DNA from: Motacilla alba alba
Lineage: Eukaryota > Chordata > Aves > Passeriformes > Motacillidae
Direction of reading: 5' to 3'
Assembly: GCF_015832195.1 (NCBI RefSeq)
Contig: NC_052018.1
Coordinates: forward strand, 60,263,666-60,327,665
Length of the DNA: 64,000 nt
Below, one piece after another: positions 12,331 through 25,608 of the stretch. The first letter of the stretch is position 1, and each line of letters begins with the position of its first letter. The notes beneath the pieces are model-generated. The model did not search any database and was not told where the DNA came from. It saw only the letters and a list, made by a program, of their open reading frames with translations. The position numbers were made by a program, and so were the translations under genes.

Positions 12331-14434
12331 GTGTATTTACTTTTTTAAATAAAGTAAGAAGAGAAATGCTATTTTCTTCTTGGAGAAGCTATTTCTGAGT
12401 CATTACACCCACCTGACACGACTCGACACGCAGAGCAAAGATGCCTGTACCCCCATGCATACTCTGAGAATACCCAGAGGTTCGTGCTAGGGAGAGGCAC
12501 AGAAAGCCAGGTTTAGGAGTCATCAGTCAGCAAAGGACAAGAAAAGGTGTCAGCCACCTTGTAAGTGTGACAAGGGAAGGAAAGTGGGCTGAGGGGTGAA
12601 TGGGTAACTTCAGCACATGACAGAGATGATAGAAAGGCACGAGGGATGAGACTGTGAAGATACTGTTTTTTGAAGGATGACACAATTTAAAACAAAGTAA
12701 GTTTGGTCAAATGTTTATCATAGTCTCTCCAGGAACCTCCACTGTTCCTGTTTATTAATTTTAATGATATGGTATCTGCAGATCCTAGTCAGAATCAAGG
12801 CTCCCCTGTCTCATGCATCACAAGAGGATGAGGCCCTGCCATGCACAACACACAGAGAAGGAAGATAAATAGTGCACTAAGAATAGGCCAGCAGGATAAA
12901 ACTATTCACATGACTTTTGAAGCCTTAGAGAGTCCCAATTATTTTTTGCAGGAAATTATTCTGTGCCAAAAAATTTGTCTTCATTCCAAACAAAGCTAAA
13001 TACCACATCTGAAATTTCCCAAGCACACAAAACCCCAACAACCACTACAGTGTTGGTTACAAATATAACATCAAACCAAGTACATCTCAAACGGCTTTCT
13101 GAAGAGTATAAGTCAATTAATTCATGCATCCTAGCTTGCCTGAGCAGCTCTATGTACACACATAGACACATCTGCAGTTTTTAATAACATAAATAGGCAT
13201 CTGCACCTGTCTCTCCATTTTGTTGCAGCTCTGTCCTCTTTATGTTTCCCCAAGAAATCATGTTTTGACACACAAAAAAATACTCCTCTCCTAGCAGCCT
13301 ACCTGGAGGCCGTAAAGAAAGCTATGGATACAACAAAAATGAAGCCAGCAGTGCTCCAGAGAAATGTGGGAGAGGGACATTGGACGTACTATTAAAACTT
13401 GGAGTATGCACTGCTCAGAAGCACAGACTGTCGGCCTGCCCCAGTAGGATCTAACATTTCTCATGGCAACATGAAGGAGGACATAAAGGTGTGGGACTGA
13501 TCTCCTCTACCTGTAATTCCCTGGAAGTCCAGGCAGCTAGAAGAGAGCACTAGTCATCCAGGCTCCCTTTGTACCCAGTGGAGAGTGAGTGATCCTTCAG
13601 AGAGGGATTCATCCCTTCCTACATGGATGCCTGAGGCACACAGGATGAGTCAGCCCTGAAGGGGCTCTCTCTCTGCAGAATCCTCCTGCCACAGCAGAGG
13701 GGTCTCAGACCACCACCATCGATTTGAGGCCTGTCACAAGCCAGATGAAAAGAATGCCCACCAAAACATTTTCAAAGCAGTGTCGGTGTCACCTCAGGAT
13801 GACCCAGCTCAATCCTCTATTTCACCATGTGCTGTGTCTTTCTGCCTTGCTAGTTTATATCATCCAATAAAGAATGTATTAATTAACATCACTGGGAAGT
13901 GCAGTGCCTCTAATGAAAAGCTGTGCCTGTGCCAAAACTGCCCTCCATTTTTAATTTTTAAGATGTTTATTCTGATTACTGTATCACCAAGAAGTCATAT
14001 TCTACCCCAAAACACATCACCACTGTTTAAACCTACAAGACTACTTCCTTGTTTTAACTCCAAAGTTGTTCCCAACCTGTGGAACTTGGAGTGTAGTTTC
14101 ACCATTTATTACTATATATCAAGCACAAGAAAATGTTCCTGGTATGAGGTAAAATCAGTCCCATTTTTCTCCTATCCTTCACCATAAGTCGGTCACACAC
14201 AAGGAAACGCTGGCAAGGAACCTGGATTACTGTATTTCTTCACAGAGATAGAAGCTTCTAGGAATACATTAAATAACCCAACTTAATTTTACAAGTGCTG
14301 ACCGTATTCTTTGGTATTTTCCACTTCAGGGACCATCAAGTTTCCCCAAGTCCAGTAAAGTAAATTTTTTAAATCTTTGTGAATGTCAAAGGATTAAAGG
14401 ATGAATTCAGAGATTTAGAGGCAGGTAACTGTTG
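12331..14434. other. Unique non-coding DNA
   Basis: Nothing recognised. The 135-codon plus-strand frame at 13780-14187 is hydrophobic and low in charge, without a domain pattern. It is most likely a chance frame. Confidence 0.55.
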
Positions 14435-14660
14435 TGGGTGCAGCACCAGAAAGCCTGTCTTTCACAGTGAGCCCTGCCAGTGAGCTGCTCTGTGGCCTTG
14501 AACAAATCACTTCACCTCTCTTGTACTTCTGCTTTCTTGTCAATATTTTTGTCTGCTTAAGTGTGTTTCTGGAGCAGCTCCTGTGTGTTTGCAGAGTGCC
14601 TGCCAGTATAGGAACCCAGCATCAAACAGAATGACACTGTAGTACAAAAATAAGGACAGA
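14435..14660 (+). repeat. MIR/CORE-SINE-like element, near full length
   Basis: The order of an ancient MIR-type SINE can be followed across the stretch. The ccctgccagtgagctgctctg block corresponds to the usual ctctgccactgacctgctgtg. It is followed by tggccttgaacaaatcacttcacctctc (ccttgggcaagtcacttcacctctc). The 3' part, ttgcagagtgcctgcc then gaacccagcatc, ends in actgtagtacaaaaataa (gtaatacaaataa). These elements are old RNA polymerase III-derived retroposons and inactive now. The 5' tRNA-like part is too diverged to show A and B boxes. Edges are approximate. Confidence 0.65.
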
Positions 14661-17164
14661 ATCTCAGGAAGTACAGGGATTTGAAAGGAAATGTCTACAA
14701 TGTTTTCTTAAAACCTCTGATGCTATTGCGGTCTCTAGATCTCCAGGCTTTGAAGGTGTAGCAATTTTTTAAAGGACTAAGTGCCTGTTGTAGATCATAA
14801 CCGAGAAAAAGGTGTTTCTATGACTGGCCTCTATTCTGCTTGGCTTGGTTATGTTTAATACCTGTGGAGCAGGTAATTTTAATAAAAAAAAAAAGAGAAA
14901 GAAAGAGAGAAAGTGTCAGCATGAGACTGGGTATGAAGTTATTGAGAACAGGAGTGTAAATGTGTCAAGGAAATCCAGTGATCCAAAAGGGAATGCAAGT
15001 AGCTTTGCATGCAGCAGAAGCAAGCCGTAAAAACTGTACAGGGGTCTTAGCTTTGCAGAAAGATTTTCATTTTTCAAACTGTAAATCAAACCAAATTAAA
15101 TCGAAACTACATTTCTATAGCACCTTTCATTCTGGGCTCCCAAGGCACTTCACACCAAAGGCCAAGCCACTGAAGTGTTTATGAAGGCAGCAGGTCAGAA
15201 GAGCCCTGAGCCAAGGCAGAGGGGCTGGGAGGCAGCAGCACCAGGAGATGGCACTGGCTGAGAGGTCCCTGCACCACAGGGCCAGGCTCAGCACTCTCAT
15301 GGGAGCAGGAAAGTCAGGAAACATCACAGTGCACGGACCCATAGGTGAGGTGTGGGGCACTGGTAAGCCATATGAGAGCTCTCAGGGCCTTGTGAAAGGC
15401 AGAGACAACACAAGAACTGCCCAACTGCTCCACAAACACCAACAGAGAAAGGAGAGGCAATTTGTGCCTCTTCTGCTCCTATCCAAAGGGTCCAGAAAAG
15501 GCAATTAGTGCCTCCTCTGTTCTTTATCCAGAGCCCAGAACTGGTGCAAGAAAAGGATGCCCTAAAATTCCACCAGTGTACACAGTTCAGTGACTGCAAC
15601 CACAGCTCCTGGGGCACCGTCTCCCCAGGCTGCCCACCTCTACAGCCCACTTAGAAGCAGGAGCAAATGGCCCAGCCCTACCCTGGCATTGCTGCAGACT
15701 GCAGGCTGACCTGTCCCCTCAGCCACACTCAGACATCTGGTCACCCCCTGGACCAGGCAGGATGGAAATATAGTACCACCCAGGCAGCAAAACCTTCAGG
15801 TGCCACAAAATAGCTTTCTTTGCACCAAGGTGAGGAACAAAAAAGCTCCTGGGTGCAAAAGCTTCAAAAGCACTGAAATCCTTGCACCAGTAACTCTAGG
15901 CAGGCTCACCTTTCTAAGGTAAATTTCATCTCTGCTAATCCTATCAGTTAATATTGAAATCAAATACAATATGGTATTTGATATGACAGTCTCCTTCTTA
16001 TGAAGTCAGCTGCAGCATTTTTTATTTGCATATGATTTAATTACATTTTCATTCCAGGTCTTCCATTCTGTGCATGGTGGGTAAAAGCACATGAATTCTG
16101 TATGACTGTGATGGTAGGAGAGATTATGAAACTTAGAATAATGCTGCAATGTTAGGAAATATGGAAGAGAAATATTGCTGCTTTAGGAATGAGGCTTCAG
16201 GAGGATAGGTGAAGTGAATAAGCAATACAGTCCCATTTCTGACAGATACAGAGCAACATTTCAGCAGTCAGTCCACATAATTATTAAGATAGCCAGACCC
16301 TTTTTTTGTAAGATACACTACCTGGTTTACAGGTTTTAGCTAAACCAACACTTGAGGAGAAAGAGCTCAAAAAGGGAAGAACAGCAGGTCACCTCAGTTC
16401 CAGGTAAAATGCAGCTATGCATTGCCAGGCTTACTCTCCCTTGTATCCAGGGGTGGGTGGCGGCTTTGGGGGTACCTCTGCCCTGGGTTCTGCAGCATGT
16501 GTTTGCTCTGTAATGCTTCTGCTCCCAGATTAACAAGGAGCGTTGGAAATCACAAAAATTTTCCGCATAGCCAGAATGGAAAATACAACATTCACAATAA
16601 AAGGAAACAGACAAGCAAATTGTTGGATGCTGCGCATCAGTGACAATTATTTATGGTCACCGGTAGTGAAAACCAGTAAGACCTCTCAGAGCCAAACTCT
16701 TGCTTATTAGCTGAAAGCACACGCACAACATTCAAGTGCAAATATCCCCAGTCACCTGTAAACAGTAGCACATAATGCAGAATTACTCCCCTCTCTGTCA
16801 CACCAATTGTAGCCATCAAGTGTGAGCTTGTAGGAACAGCTGCGAGAAAGTGGTGATAGGGAGAAGCCCCCAGGTGTTTTGCACATATGAGAAAGGATTT
16901 GTGCAGACTGGGATACAAAAAAGATTCCCAGTCCTCAAATCCTGACATGAAGAGTTGGGGGTAAACTACATTTTTATGTTAAAATAAGAAAAAAAAAATC
17001 TGAACTTGTTTTATGACACACATGTTACTCATTTGTCTGTCTACCACATCAGAAAATGTTAAGGGAAAGAAAATGCCACGTTCTTATATATCCAATTGAT
17101 ACAGTGGAAAGGGCAATGGGAAACATTTCTGTATTTTAAATGCTGAAGATTTTTTCTTGTTCCT
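14661..17164. other. Unique non-coding DNA with a possible SINE scrap
   Basis: There is an A/G-rich run at about 14883-14912. A phrase at about 15100-15165 (ttctatagcacctttcat, then ctcccaaggcacttcaca) resembles the ctatagcgcctttcat / ctcaaagcgctttaca segment of amniote MIR/L2-type repeats, at low confidence. Around 15180-15660 the sequence is GC-richer and gives overlapping frames on both strands (86 and 108 codons) with no family resemblance. Confidence 0.4.
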
Positions 17165-17330
17165 GGATTTTGATCCTAGCCAAGTTCATAATTTCACAGT
17201 ATTTTCTGTCTTAGTTTGCCCATCAGTAGGCTGGGTATAATAATAGTCTTGGTTCTTAATTCAGAGTTCACATTTTCACTGTGAGCTGAGACAAACAGAA
17301 AGTGCTTTATGAATGCAAAATATTGATTTT
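17165..17330 (+). repeat. MIR/CORE-SINE-like remnant
   Basis: The sequence tgatcctagccaagttcat, then tgtcttagtttgcccatcagtaggctggg, then tataataatagt and agaaagtgctttatgaatgc follows the MIR order: ccttgggcaagtcac, ctcagtttccccatctgtaaaatggg, ataataatag, taaagtgctttgagaa. Divergence is heavy, and the call rests on the conserved order of blocks. Confidence 0.6.
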
Positions 17331-18473
17331 CTTTTTCCTTCCAGTTTGCACAAGGTCTAGAACTTTATACAGTAGTTAACATGTTCCTTGGACACAGCAC
17401 AAACTTCCTTCTTTTCTGTAGCAAGAGGACATTCAGAAAGAGACTTGGAGACAAAATCAATCAAAACAGGGCAGCCTGCCCATGAAGAACAGTGGTAAAA
17501 AGTCAATTCTGGTTATTTTAGCATTAAAATGTTTCTGTCATAATAATCCTTGATTTACTGGTTACTTGTTAGATGATATGGCACAACTTAACTTTTCTGG
17601 TTTTCTATTAGGTTACAATCATAAGGAATATTTGACTCTAATATCTTAGTTGACAAGTAGGTAAACTCATAATGTGAACAGCCAAGTATTTATACTTGAA
17701 AACAACTTTTCTTCAGACTACAGTGTAAAATTATTTGAAGTCAGCACTCCACTGTGCAAAACTTCCAGTGTTAATGTTTCAGTATTTCTTGGTGCATTTC
17801 CTCTAATACTGAAATTGTAAATACATGGAAACAGGGAAGCAGGCAATGGTTTTCTCTGGATTAGCCAATTCTGTAATGCATGTGAAGGTCTAAAATGTTC
17901 AGGACCACAAATTAGAAAAATTTGCTGCTTCCACCAAGGAGAAGGAAAGAACTGACTATGAAGAAGTTAAATTAATGATGTAGATAAAATACAGGAATAG
18001 AAGATTTTTAAGTGGCCAGTAGTTTACTTCTCTGGAACAAAACTCACAGACTCGTATTTTTTCAACATCAGATCTATTTTTCTTGTCATTTTGAACATGT
18101 CCCATTCCTTTCCTGGAGTTATAATTTTAGTCTTCTGTAGAGACAACATCAAGAAACTCCTCTTTTCATGCACACAGGCACTTCAACTGAGATATATTTA
18201 CCAAGCAGATATGTGCTAAACATAGGCAAGGCAGCACAATCCTCTAATGCAAACACACACACACACAGAGAATTGTTTCAATACAAAAGGTGGAAGAAAT
18301 ACTGATTTTACACAGGCTGAACAGTTCATGTTCATTAGTACTGGTGAGCTGGGTTTGGACCATAAGAGGAGGTAGGATGATCGTAAAGAGAGAAGTAACT
18401 ACTTTAAGTTATTAGAAGTGACTTTTCAGCAGCACAAGAGGGTCATACAAGTCCACCATAGTCCTTACAAGCA
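17331..18473. other. Unique non-coding DNA
   Basis: AT-rich sequence without an open frame of note. It includes a 15-bp (AC)n run at 18253-18267. Nothing else was seen. Confidence 0.6.
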
Positions 18474-18530
18474 GATTTGAATGTAGCCCATTTGAATGAA
18501 GCCCATGCTCCAGGAGGAGCATGGGCTTCA
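18474..18530. repeat. Tandem 15-bp duplication merging into a perfect hairpin
   Basis: Two near-identical 15-mers, atttgaatgtagccc and atttgaatgaagccc, lie end to end and end near 18504. The second runs into a perfect inverted repeat: arms tgaagcccatgctcc (18497-18511) and ggagcatgggcttca (18516-18530) around the loop agga. A 15-bp G/C-containing stem with a tetraloop would be stable as RNA or cruciform, but it is too short for a usual pre-microRNA. The combination looks like the product of replication template switching. No function is inferred. Confidence 0.8.
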
Positions 18531-20472
18531 CAGCTCTTGTTACCCAAACCAGCCAGAGAAACCCTACAAATGTTTCCGATAAAGGCAGATAAAGTCTCAC
18601 ATGTGTGGACAACAAGATCAGCAAGCTACATACTTACACTTCATGAATAAACCACTGCAAATAATGAAGTGACCTCCACTGTGTAATTATCTCAACCACT
18701 TTTTCATGCAAGGGTTTTGGCAGATGAAAGCAAGTCAGAGGAAATGGATTTTCCCATAGATACTTTAGCTTTATAGGAAGGAATGATTAGTCCCATCTTT
18801 CCCCTTCCCTGCTTCTCACACCCCAGGACAGCTCTGGTTTTTACTCTACTGTTGTAGAGGGATACAAGTACTTCTTGTAATTCAATCTTCAAGCTTTAAG
18901 ACTGCTTCCCAAGGCTAAACGGAAGCCAAATATCAAAGCTGCATGCATCCTATGGCCTACTGGGATCTAAATACAACTAATTTCTGCTGGCTGAACTGTA
19001 ATAATGAAGATTTTGAGTGCTCAGTGATAAAATTGGGGAGGCCGTATTTAAGGCAATGGAAGTTATACCATGTGCAAAATTCTATTCCCCAGACCGACAT
19101 GAAAATGCTGTTGTTGAATGTTGCACGGATAAGACAGAAGAAGAGTATAATTTATGCATTATAATTGAAATCAAGGAAGCATTTCCTGCTAATGCTGTCA
19201 TGCCTGCTTGGCAAGGCTAACCCTCATGACCAACAATTGTACTTTTTAATACAATTTCTGAAGCAAGTGGTGGCTAGGGAATATTCCCATTGGAACACAC
19301 ACCACACATGCCTCCCCTACATTTCTTCACGTACAATTCACAGATGATTGCTTTGCAAGACTGTGAATGCATGACTTACTCATTCTGGAGGAGTGAAGAG
19401 TCCCATAAAAGCATTTACTAATAGACTCTCTGGCAGGAAAATCCACCTCTGGGCTGTTCCAAGACACTCTAAACTTTTCTTAATCACCTAATGAACAGTG
19501 ATTCCCTTTCACTGTTGAAAATGGACAGGCAGATTCAGAAAAAAATAAAGACTGATCCAAACCACTGTCCACAAATGTGGCTGGACCGTTTTCCAGGACA
19601 AAGTAAAAAGCCTGTGTCCTTCTAGTTTAAACAAGAAGCAGAGAAAAATGAACTATTTATTTGTTTTTCTAGCGCAGCAAAAAGCCATATTAAGAAATGC
19701 TCTAAGAAATCCATTATGTCAAGATTTTCAGCTAGGTTTACAGGTGCTTTAGCTCAATGTTGAAGACATTCAGGCGGCATATTTCTTTGAGCATAATCCC
19801 AAGAAGCATCAAACCCTTCACTATTTGCTGAAGGGATAACAATTGTCGCTTCTTACAAGTACTAGACAGAGTAGCTTTAATAAAACAAAAAAAAATAATA
19901 ATGAAGAACAGACTTCCCACTCAGTTCCTAACAGTTTCAGGATAGTACCAACAAGACCTTTTACCTGCTGTCTGACCTTGGCTGCATTCACCTGCACATA
20001 GATAAGCTTTGCTCTCCAGTATTAGGATCAATCTAAGGAGGCATATTTAGGCACAAGACCATCACTGCTAAGAGCCACATTCTCAAATTTCTTTCCTTCT
20101 TATCATTTCATCTTACCCCTTCCTTGTTTCTCCAGCATAACTACTTAAATCAAGAGTATTAGCAAATGAAGTAGCGAATCAGTGATAAAAGCCACTGGTC
20201 ATTAAAAAGAGAAGGCATCCTGGGTTTAAGAACTAAAAGATGGCATTTACACTATAATTACTGCCACATTAGGCCACATTAGTGCCATGTGCCATGTCCC
20301 TATCTGTGCCAGTAAACTCTTGGAAAACCAAATCTTTTTTGTTAATTGTTTTTCATGATGCCTTTGTCCCCCATGGTTCTCCTGACTGCAAGTCTGGCTA
20401 GTCAAGCTCTTTACTTGCTCTCAGATCTTACACAGAGAATTGTGTTGGCTTCCAGCTAAGAGAATGCACTAA

Positions 20473-20476
<4 letters not shown>
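18531..20476. other. Unique non-coding DNA
   Basis: No gene or repeat recognised. Open frames are at most 73 codons. Overlapping frames at 18943-19220 were considered and show no known domain. Confidence 0.55.

Positions 20477-20517
<41 letters not shown>
20477..20517. repeat. (AC)n microsatellite, about 20 copies
   Basis: An uninterrupted AC array of 41 bp, followed by a short imperfect tail (tacatacaaacacc) and a 14-A run at 20532-20545. It is of typical length to be polymorphic. Confidence 0.95.
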
Positions 20518-20521
<4 letters not shown>

Positions 20522-22714
20522 TACAAACACCAAAAAAAAAAAAAATCTGAATTTTCTTTAGTTCTTATTTGCCTGAAAAACACACACAAAAGATTCATGG
20601 ATAAATCCATGCTAGTGTTCCATACTAGTGTTGACATATCATAGAAAGCAATAAGACAGCTATGAGAAATTAGCTTTTATGTAGCTGTGTCTGCCAAGAC
20701 TAAAATCTTTTCCACCTCCAGTCACTAAGGGTCTTCCTAGAGTAAAATCCCTCTTGGATCCTAAACTAAACTGCTTTTGATTTTATTCAGTTGAGTATAA
20801 GATCCTCCTTGCTCCTAAATGTAAAGATACAAGATCAATAATTTCATCACAGCAATAATTTCTACTCTGTGTCAGATTGGAATGGTTGACAGATGATGCT
20901 CCATCTGTCACAGTATTTTACAGTAACAAGCCAAAATACAGCAAAAAAATTGTAAACTGTACTGTTAGGAACTGTTGCAACAGAGCATCTTGGCTTTTTG
21001 GAAAGACAAGTTGTTATAACAAAAAGCTCTAATTCAAAGCCTGGATCCTGGGACAAGGATAGCTATTTAGCGTCTTTGCACAACGGCAATGCAGTATTTA
21101 AAGTAGATTTACATGGGCAGACAACCACACACCTGCTCTCCTCACACTTGGATCTGGACAGTGCAAGCTAGATCCCATCCAGAAGCTGTGCTAGTATGCT
21201 TGCACAACATCAATCCCCAGCAACCACCCAAGTTATATATTCATATTCCCCTGATTCAATGTTCAAACCGAGCAGTCACATAATGGTCTGTGTCTACTCA
21301 TTCTAGCATGCACAGGGCCATGTGTTTAATGGGGTTAAGCCACTAAGTATGGGGGGTAGGGATGGCAGATAGAGTGGAAACAGAGTAAACTTGGGGAGAG
21401 CCAGGGATGTGTGGTCCCTGCTGGCACCCACTAGCACCCACTGGTGAGGAGATCCTATGGTTCTCAACTTATCCCTTACTCCTTCTTTTCCCATTAGCAC
21501 GGTGATAACCAGAACAGATTCAGCATCTGATGCCTCTGCAAGGGCAAACTCTTTAAAATCTATGCCTCTGTCTAACCTCTAAGTGTGTCATTCAATTTTC
21601 TAACCCCCATGTGCTTCCCTTTCCTTCCCAGATCATCAGAAGGGTGAGGCAGAAAAGACAGATGATTCTACCCTTGAACTGGCACTCATTTTCCAAGTCA
21701 GTTTTCTATCACAGACTCCCTGCTAAAGCTGTTTCCCCGTAAAACACGTAGACGTGGACAGAAACAAAACAGAATGCCTGATGCAGTAGAACATACTGGA
21801 ACATAATGCACAAATCAATGATCACTTCAAATTTAAAACTTCATGCAAGTCACACAAACCAGAACCACTCAGCTTTGCAGTCTCTACACAAAAAAGAAAC
21901 AGAGCAAGACAGAAAAGGGAAAAAAAAAACCTGCGTAGGAAAATTACATCAAACTTGATTTATTTCCTGTCGTTGCCAGTATATTCTGGGCTTAATTCTT
22001 CTTGTATCACAGCTGTTTCTCTCCTTTCCACCAAGCCCAGTCCAATGGCACAGCTTCCTCAATGTTTGCTCTGTCTTCGCTGGGTGAGCAAAGCCTTTTC
22101 ATTTCACACATCATTTACAGCTCGCTGCTGTGATTTCAGAAAGTCAGTGGGCTTTTACCAAGCTAACAAGTGAGATAAACATTTTGTGTGTCTGCTAATT
22201 CTAAAACTTGTGCAGATTTTCTGACAGTAGGTACCCTAAGCAGTTAGAGAAATTCAGCAGTTTCAATTCAGTTTGCACCACATGGCAAACAAGTTTGCCC
22301 GGGAATCAGTAAATAAATCAGGAAGAAAGAGAGGGAAATAAAGAACAGACTCTTCAAAGTCACATCCTATACCTATAATGCAAACCTAAATTCCCACAAC
22401 TTTCAATGTATTTTACGTGCTTACTAAATTGATTCGCTCATTCCTGGTTTGAACGAAGGGAACATAGAGCCAGATTTAGACGCTTTCTCCCGGAGTAAGA
22501 GAACGACTGCTTACTCAGGGACAAATACTGGATAAGACACCCAGCTGCCCAATGTGTCCAAACTGAGTCTGCATTTTCAAGATCACTGGACACAAAAGAC
22601 ACAAGAATCTGAATGTCTAATCTGCACATACAGGATTTTATCTTATACTCCCCAAACTTAATGGCACAGCTCCTGCTTATTTTAAAGGTACAGAACCAGA
22701 GATCTATATGTGCA

Positions 22715-22740
22715 TATTTGAACAACTATATGTTCAAATA
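22715..22740. repeat. Perfect inverted repeat, 10-bp arms
   Basis: Arms tatttgaaca and tgttcaaata flank the 6-nt loop actata. AT-rich and short, so chance is plausible. Confidence 0.75.
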
Positions 22741-25532
22741 GCAATATGATTGACAAAGGTAAATTACAAATGCAAATCAGGTATGGTTTTTATGCATGTC
22801 CCCAAAGCTTTTTAAAGTGTGATTCTGTTTGAGCAAAGAGAAAAAAGAAAAGCAAAACTAAACAGAGAAAGTGTGAATTTTTCTAGAGAGACTCTTTCAT
22901 GTGAGAGCACCAGAGCCCCTTCTTCTGTGCAGTCAGGGATATGATCACTAACAGTCAACATACCACCTTATACTAAAACAACAACAATTAAAAAAAGCTT
23001 CCAAAAAAGGCATAAAAATTTTACTGCCTGGTTTGTTGTGGTATTCTTATTTTTACATCACTAGTAGCACTCTCCTATGCACAGTGAGCTTTGGCACCAC
23101 AAAATGACTAATTCATTCTGGATTCTTAGGATGTCAACACCATCAAACCTCAAGTACAGAAATGAATTAAATGAAAGAATTGCGCGTCTTATTTATTAAC
23201 AACAATAGAAGAAAGGGAATGGTGAACCATTTCAACCTGCAAGCCAGCAACTGGCAAGCAAAGGGCCTGATTCTCCTACTTCCATTTAACTTTATTTAAT
23301 AGAATAATAAGGCATGATCATAGCTAACAGGATTGGCAACAAAATGGCTATTCAAATTTAATCAGTATGGGAGAGTAAGGACTATAAAAAGGATGAGGGG
23401 AAAAAAATGGATGGGTGCCTTCTATTTGGCATCACTCCGGAGACTGGAAAGTGATGATTGTCGCATGTTCCTTATTTCACACAGCAATATGTTGCAAAGA
23501 GGATGGAACCAGTCACATATGTTCTGGGCCTGGCTGGGATGCGTCTGTTTTTTACGAGCATGAAAAGAATGTTTCTCCACATTAATCAGGACTTAAGGAA
23601 ATACATAGCTACATCTTCCAAATCAAACAAGAGAAAGCCAGAGTGAAGAGGATTCAACCCTCGGAAGCAAAGTTATGCTTAAGGCAAAACATCAAGAAAC
23701 TGGAAGTGAGAGGCTCTCCCCCTAAGCTTTAGACTCGCATTCCCTTTGCCCTGATAGTGCTCAGAGAAATACCTCTATTGCTGAGGGATATCTCTTGTAT
23801 ACACACCCCCAGAAAAACAAAGATCTAATTTAGGAAAATATTAAAAATCTCAGACCTTACATATATGCCCAAATTTAAGCATGTGCTTAAATGTGTTCCT
23901 GAAAGAGACTCCAGTTGTGTAACTGTTTTATTCCAGCTATCATCAACCCTGAAAAGCTAAAAATTGAATCATCAGCATTTTAGTTATATCACATCAGAGC
24001 TAATTTTTAAGTTTGTCTTTTGAAGGATGCTGAGTGCAGTGTCTAAAACATCCAAGGTCTTTTTCTTTTGGAGAGAGGAAATGTAGCAGATCAGGCAGAA
24101 ATGCACAAGGGTCTCTGAAAACTTTTGCTGTAGATTGCTGTGCAAAACCAATTATTTCATAAATTTAAAAAAATGCAAAGCAGGATATTTCAAACAGGAA
24201 ACAACATAAGTAGCACTGGTTTTGAGAGAAATAATCATGTTATTATGGAATACTAATCCAAGCAAGCTTCTTTATATTCCAAAATATTGTTTTATATGTG
24301 GCATTTCATATTCTTTTTGGTGTGCTTTTTGAAAGGGATATAATATTTACGAATTGAACTACTAGACCTCAGCGAGGCTGTTATCTCAGGAAGAGAAGGA
24401 CTCATTGCAAGTGCTTGAAAAAATAACAAAACAGTGAAGGGGAAAATGCCTCCAGTGCTGAAGATATTTTTAAGATATCATTGAGCAATGTTAGCAAAAT
24501 TAACACTTGTAAGAAAGTAGAAAAAGACCAAGAAGCGGGGCTCAGGCAAATGGTAATTGGGGAGTTCTTCAAATTCCTGTTCAGAGGGGCAAAACAGTCT
24601 CCTGGGTAGAGCACCTCTGGGATTCAGGAATCAGGAGCTCTCTCCCCAGCCATCATTCCCTGAATTCCCAAGTGACTCTTTGCATTTAAAGCCAAGATGT
24701 TGCTTGATCTGAAGAACGAGAGCCATGAACTTTATGTAGTACTTTTGAGATCTGCCATTGCAAAACTCCAGGTCAGGAAAAGGAATTCCAAAATCTTAGT
24801 TGTACACAAGGGTAAATGTATAAAGCAGATCAGAAGATTCTACCACCAGCCTTTCTTTTGAAATATGTTTAAAATTGAAGTCCACAATGGTAAGATGCCT
24901 GAGTCTTCTCTCCATTAAGTACTGAACCAGCAGAAAGCCATAGCGGTGAATTCCTACTCTAATTTTCATTTTAATTTATACCAAATTCACCATATTTCAG
25001 TTGTTCTGAAGGCCAATATAATAACATTTTTTAAATTACATTTAAATTACATGAAGCTTTTTCTCTCCAAATACTTACCCAGGTATACACAAGTTATACC
25101 TCATTACATTTTTGAGAAGCAAATAACTGCAATGTCCCTAAAAGAGAGCTGCACAAATGCAAGGGAAGTAGCTTGCCCATGCCCCCCAAAATGGTGGCCA
25201 AGGTCAAAATTGCTTCCAAATCCCTGCCATTTCCAGTGAAAGTATTTGCACAGCAGTGCATTAAAAAGCTCAGTGTCTTAGGGGGAAGAAAAGTAATTGT
25301 GGGTAAATTTGGGGTTGCAGCTGTTATTAGGAGGAAAGAAATAAATTATACAGGCCTTCATTTGCACCATGCAGCTGCAGCTACATCAGTGGAATACCTT
25401 GAGGACAGACTGTTGCAAAACATCACACCTTCAAAAGCAGAGGAGCTGTTACTGGGCTTCTGGCATCCCAGCTGGGCACTTGTGAAACTGTCACCCAAAC
25501 TAGAATTTTTGCTGATGTCATCCCTTCTTGCC

Positions 25533-25608
25533 TTTTTTTTGGTTGTTTGAGTGGGTGGGGTTTTTGGTTTGGTTTGGGTTTTGAGTTTTGGGTTTTGGTG
25601 GTTTTTTG
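25533..25608 (+). repeat. G/T-only low-complexity tract
   Basis: About 76 bases composed of G and T on the plus strand apart from two A, with repeated ggttt and gggtttt words. Several GGG runs could support a loose G-quadruplex on this strand. It resembles degenerate telomere-like G/T sequence in composition only; there is no TTAGGG array. Confidence 0.7.

Noticed and set aside
15095..15180. Possible MIR/L2-type phrase (tctatagcacctttcat)
   Set aside because: Only one block aligns; kept as a note inside the surrounding non-coding entry, not as a separate repeat.
24605..24690. Possible MIR 5' segment
   Set aside because: Similarity is limited to scattered words with no conserved core.
25173..25550. 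125-codon plus-strand frame
   Set aside because: No known domain; its C-terminus is low-complexity T-rich DNA and it does not look like an exon with splice sites.
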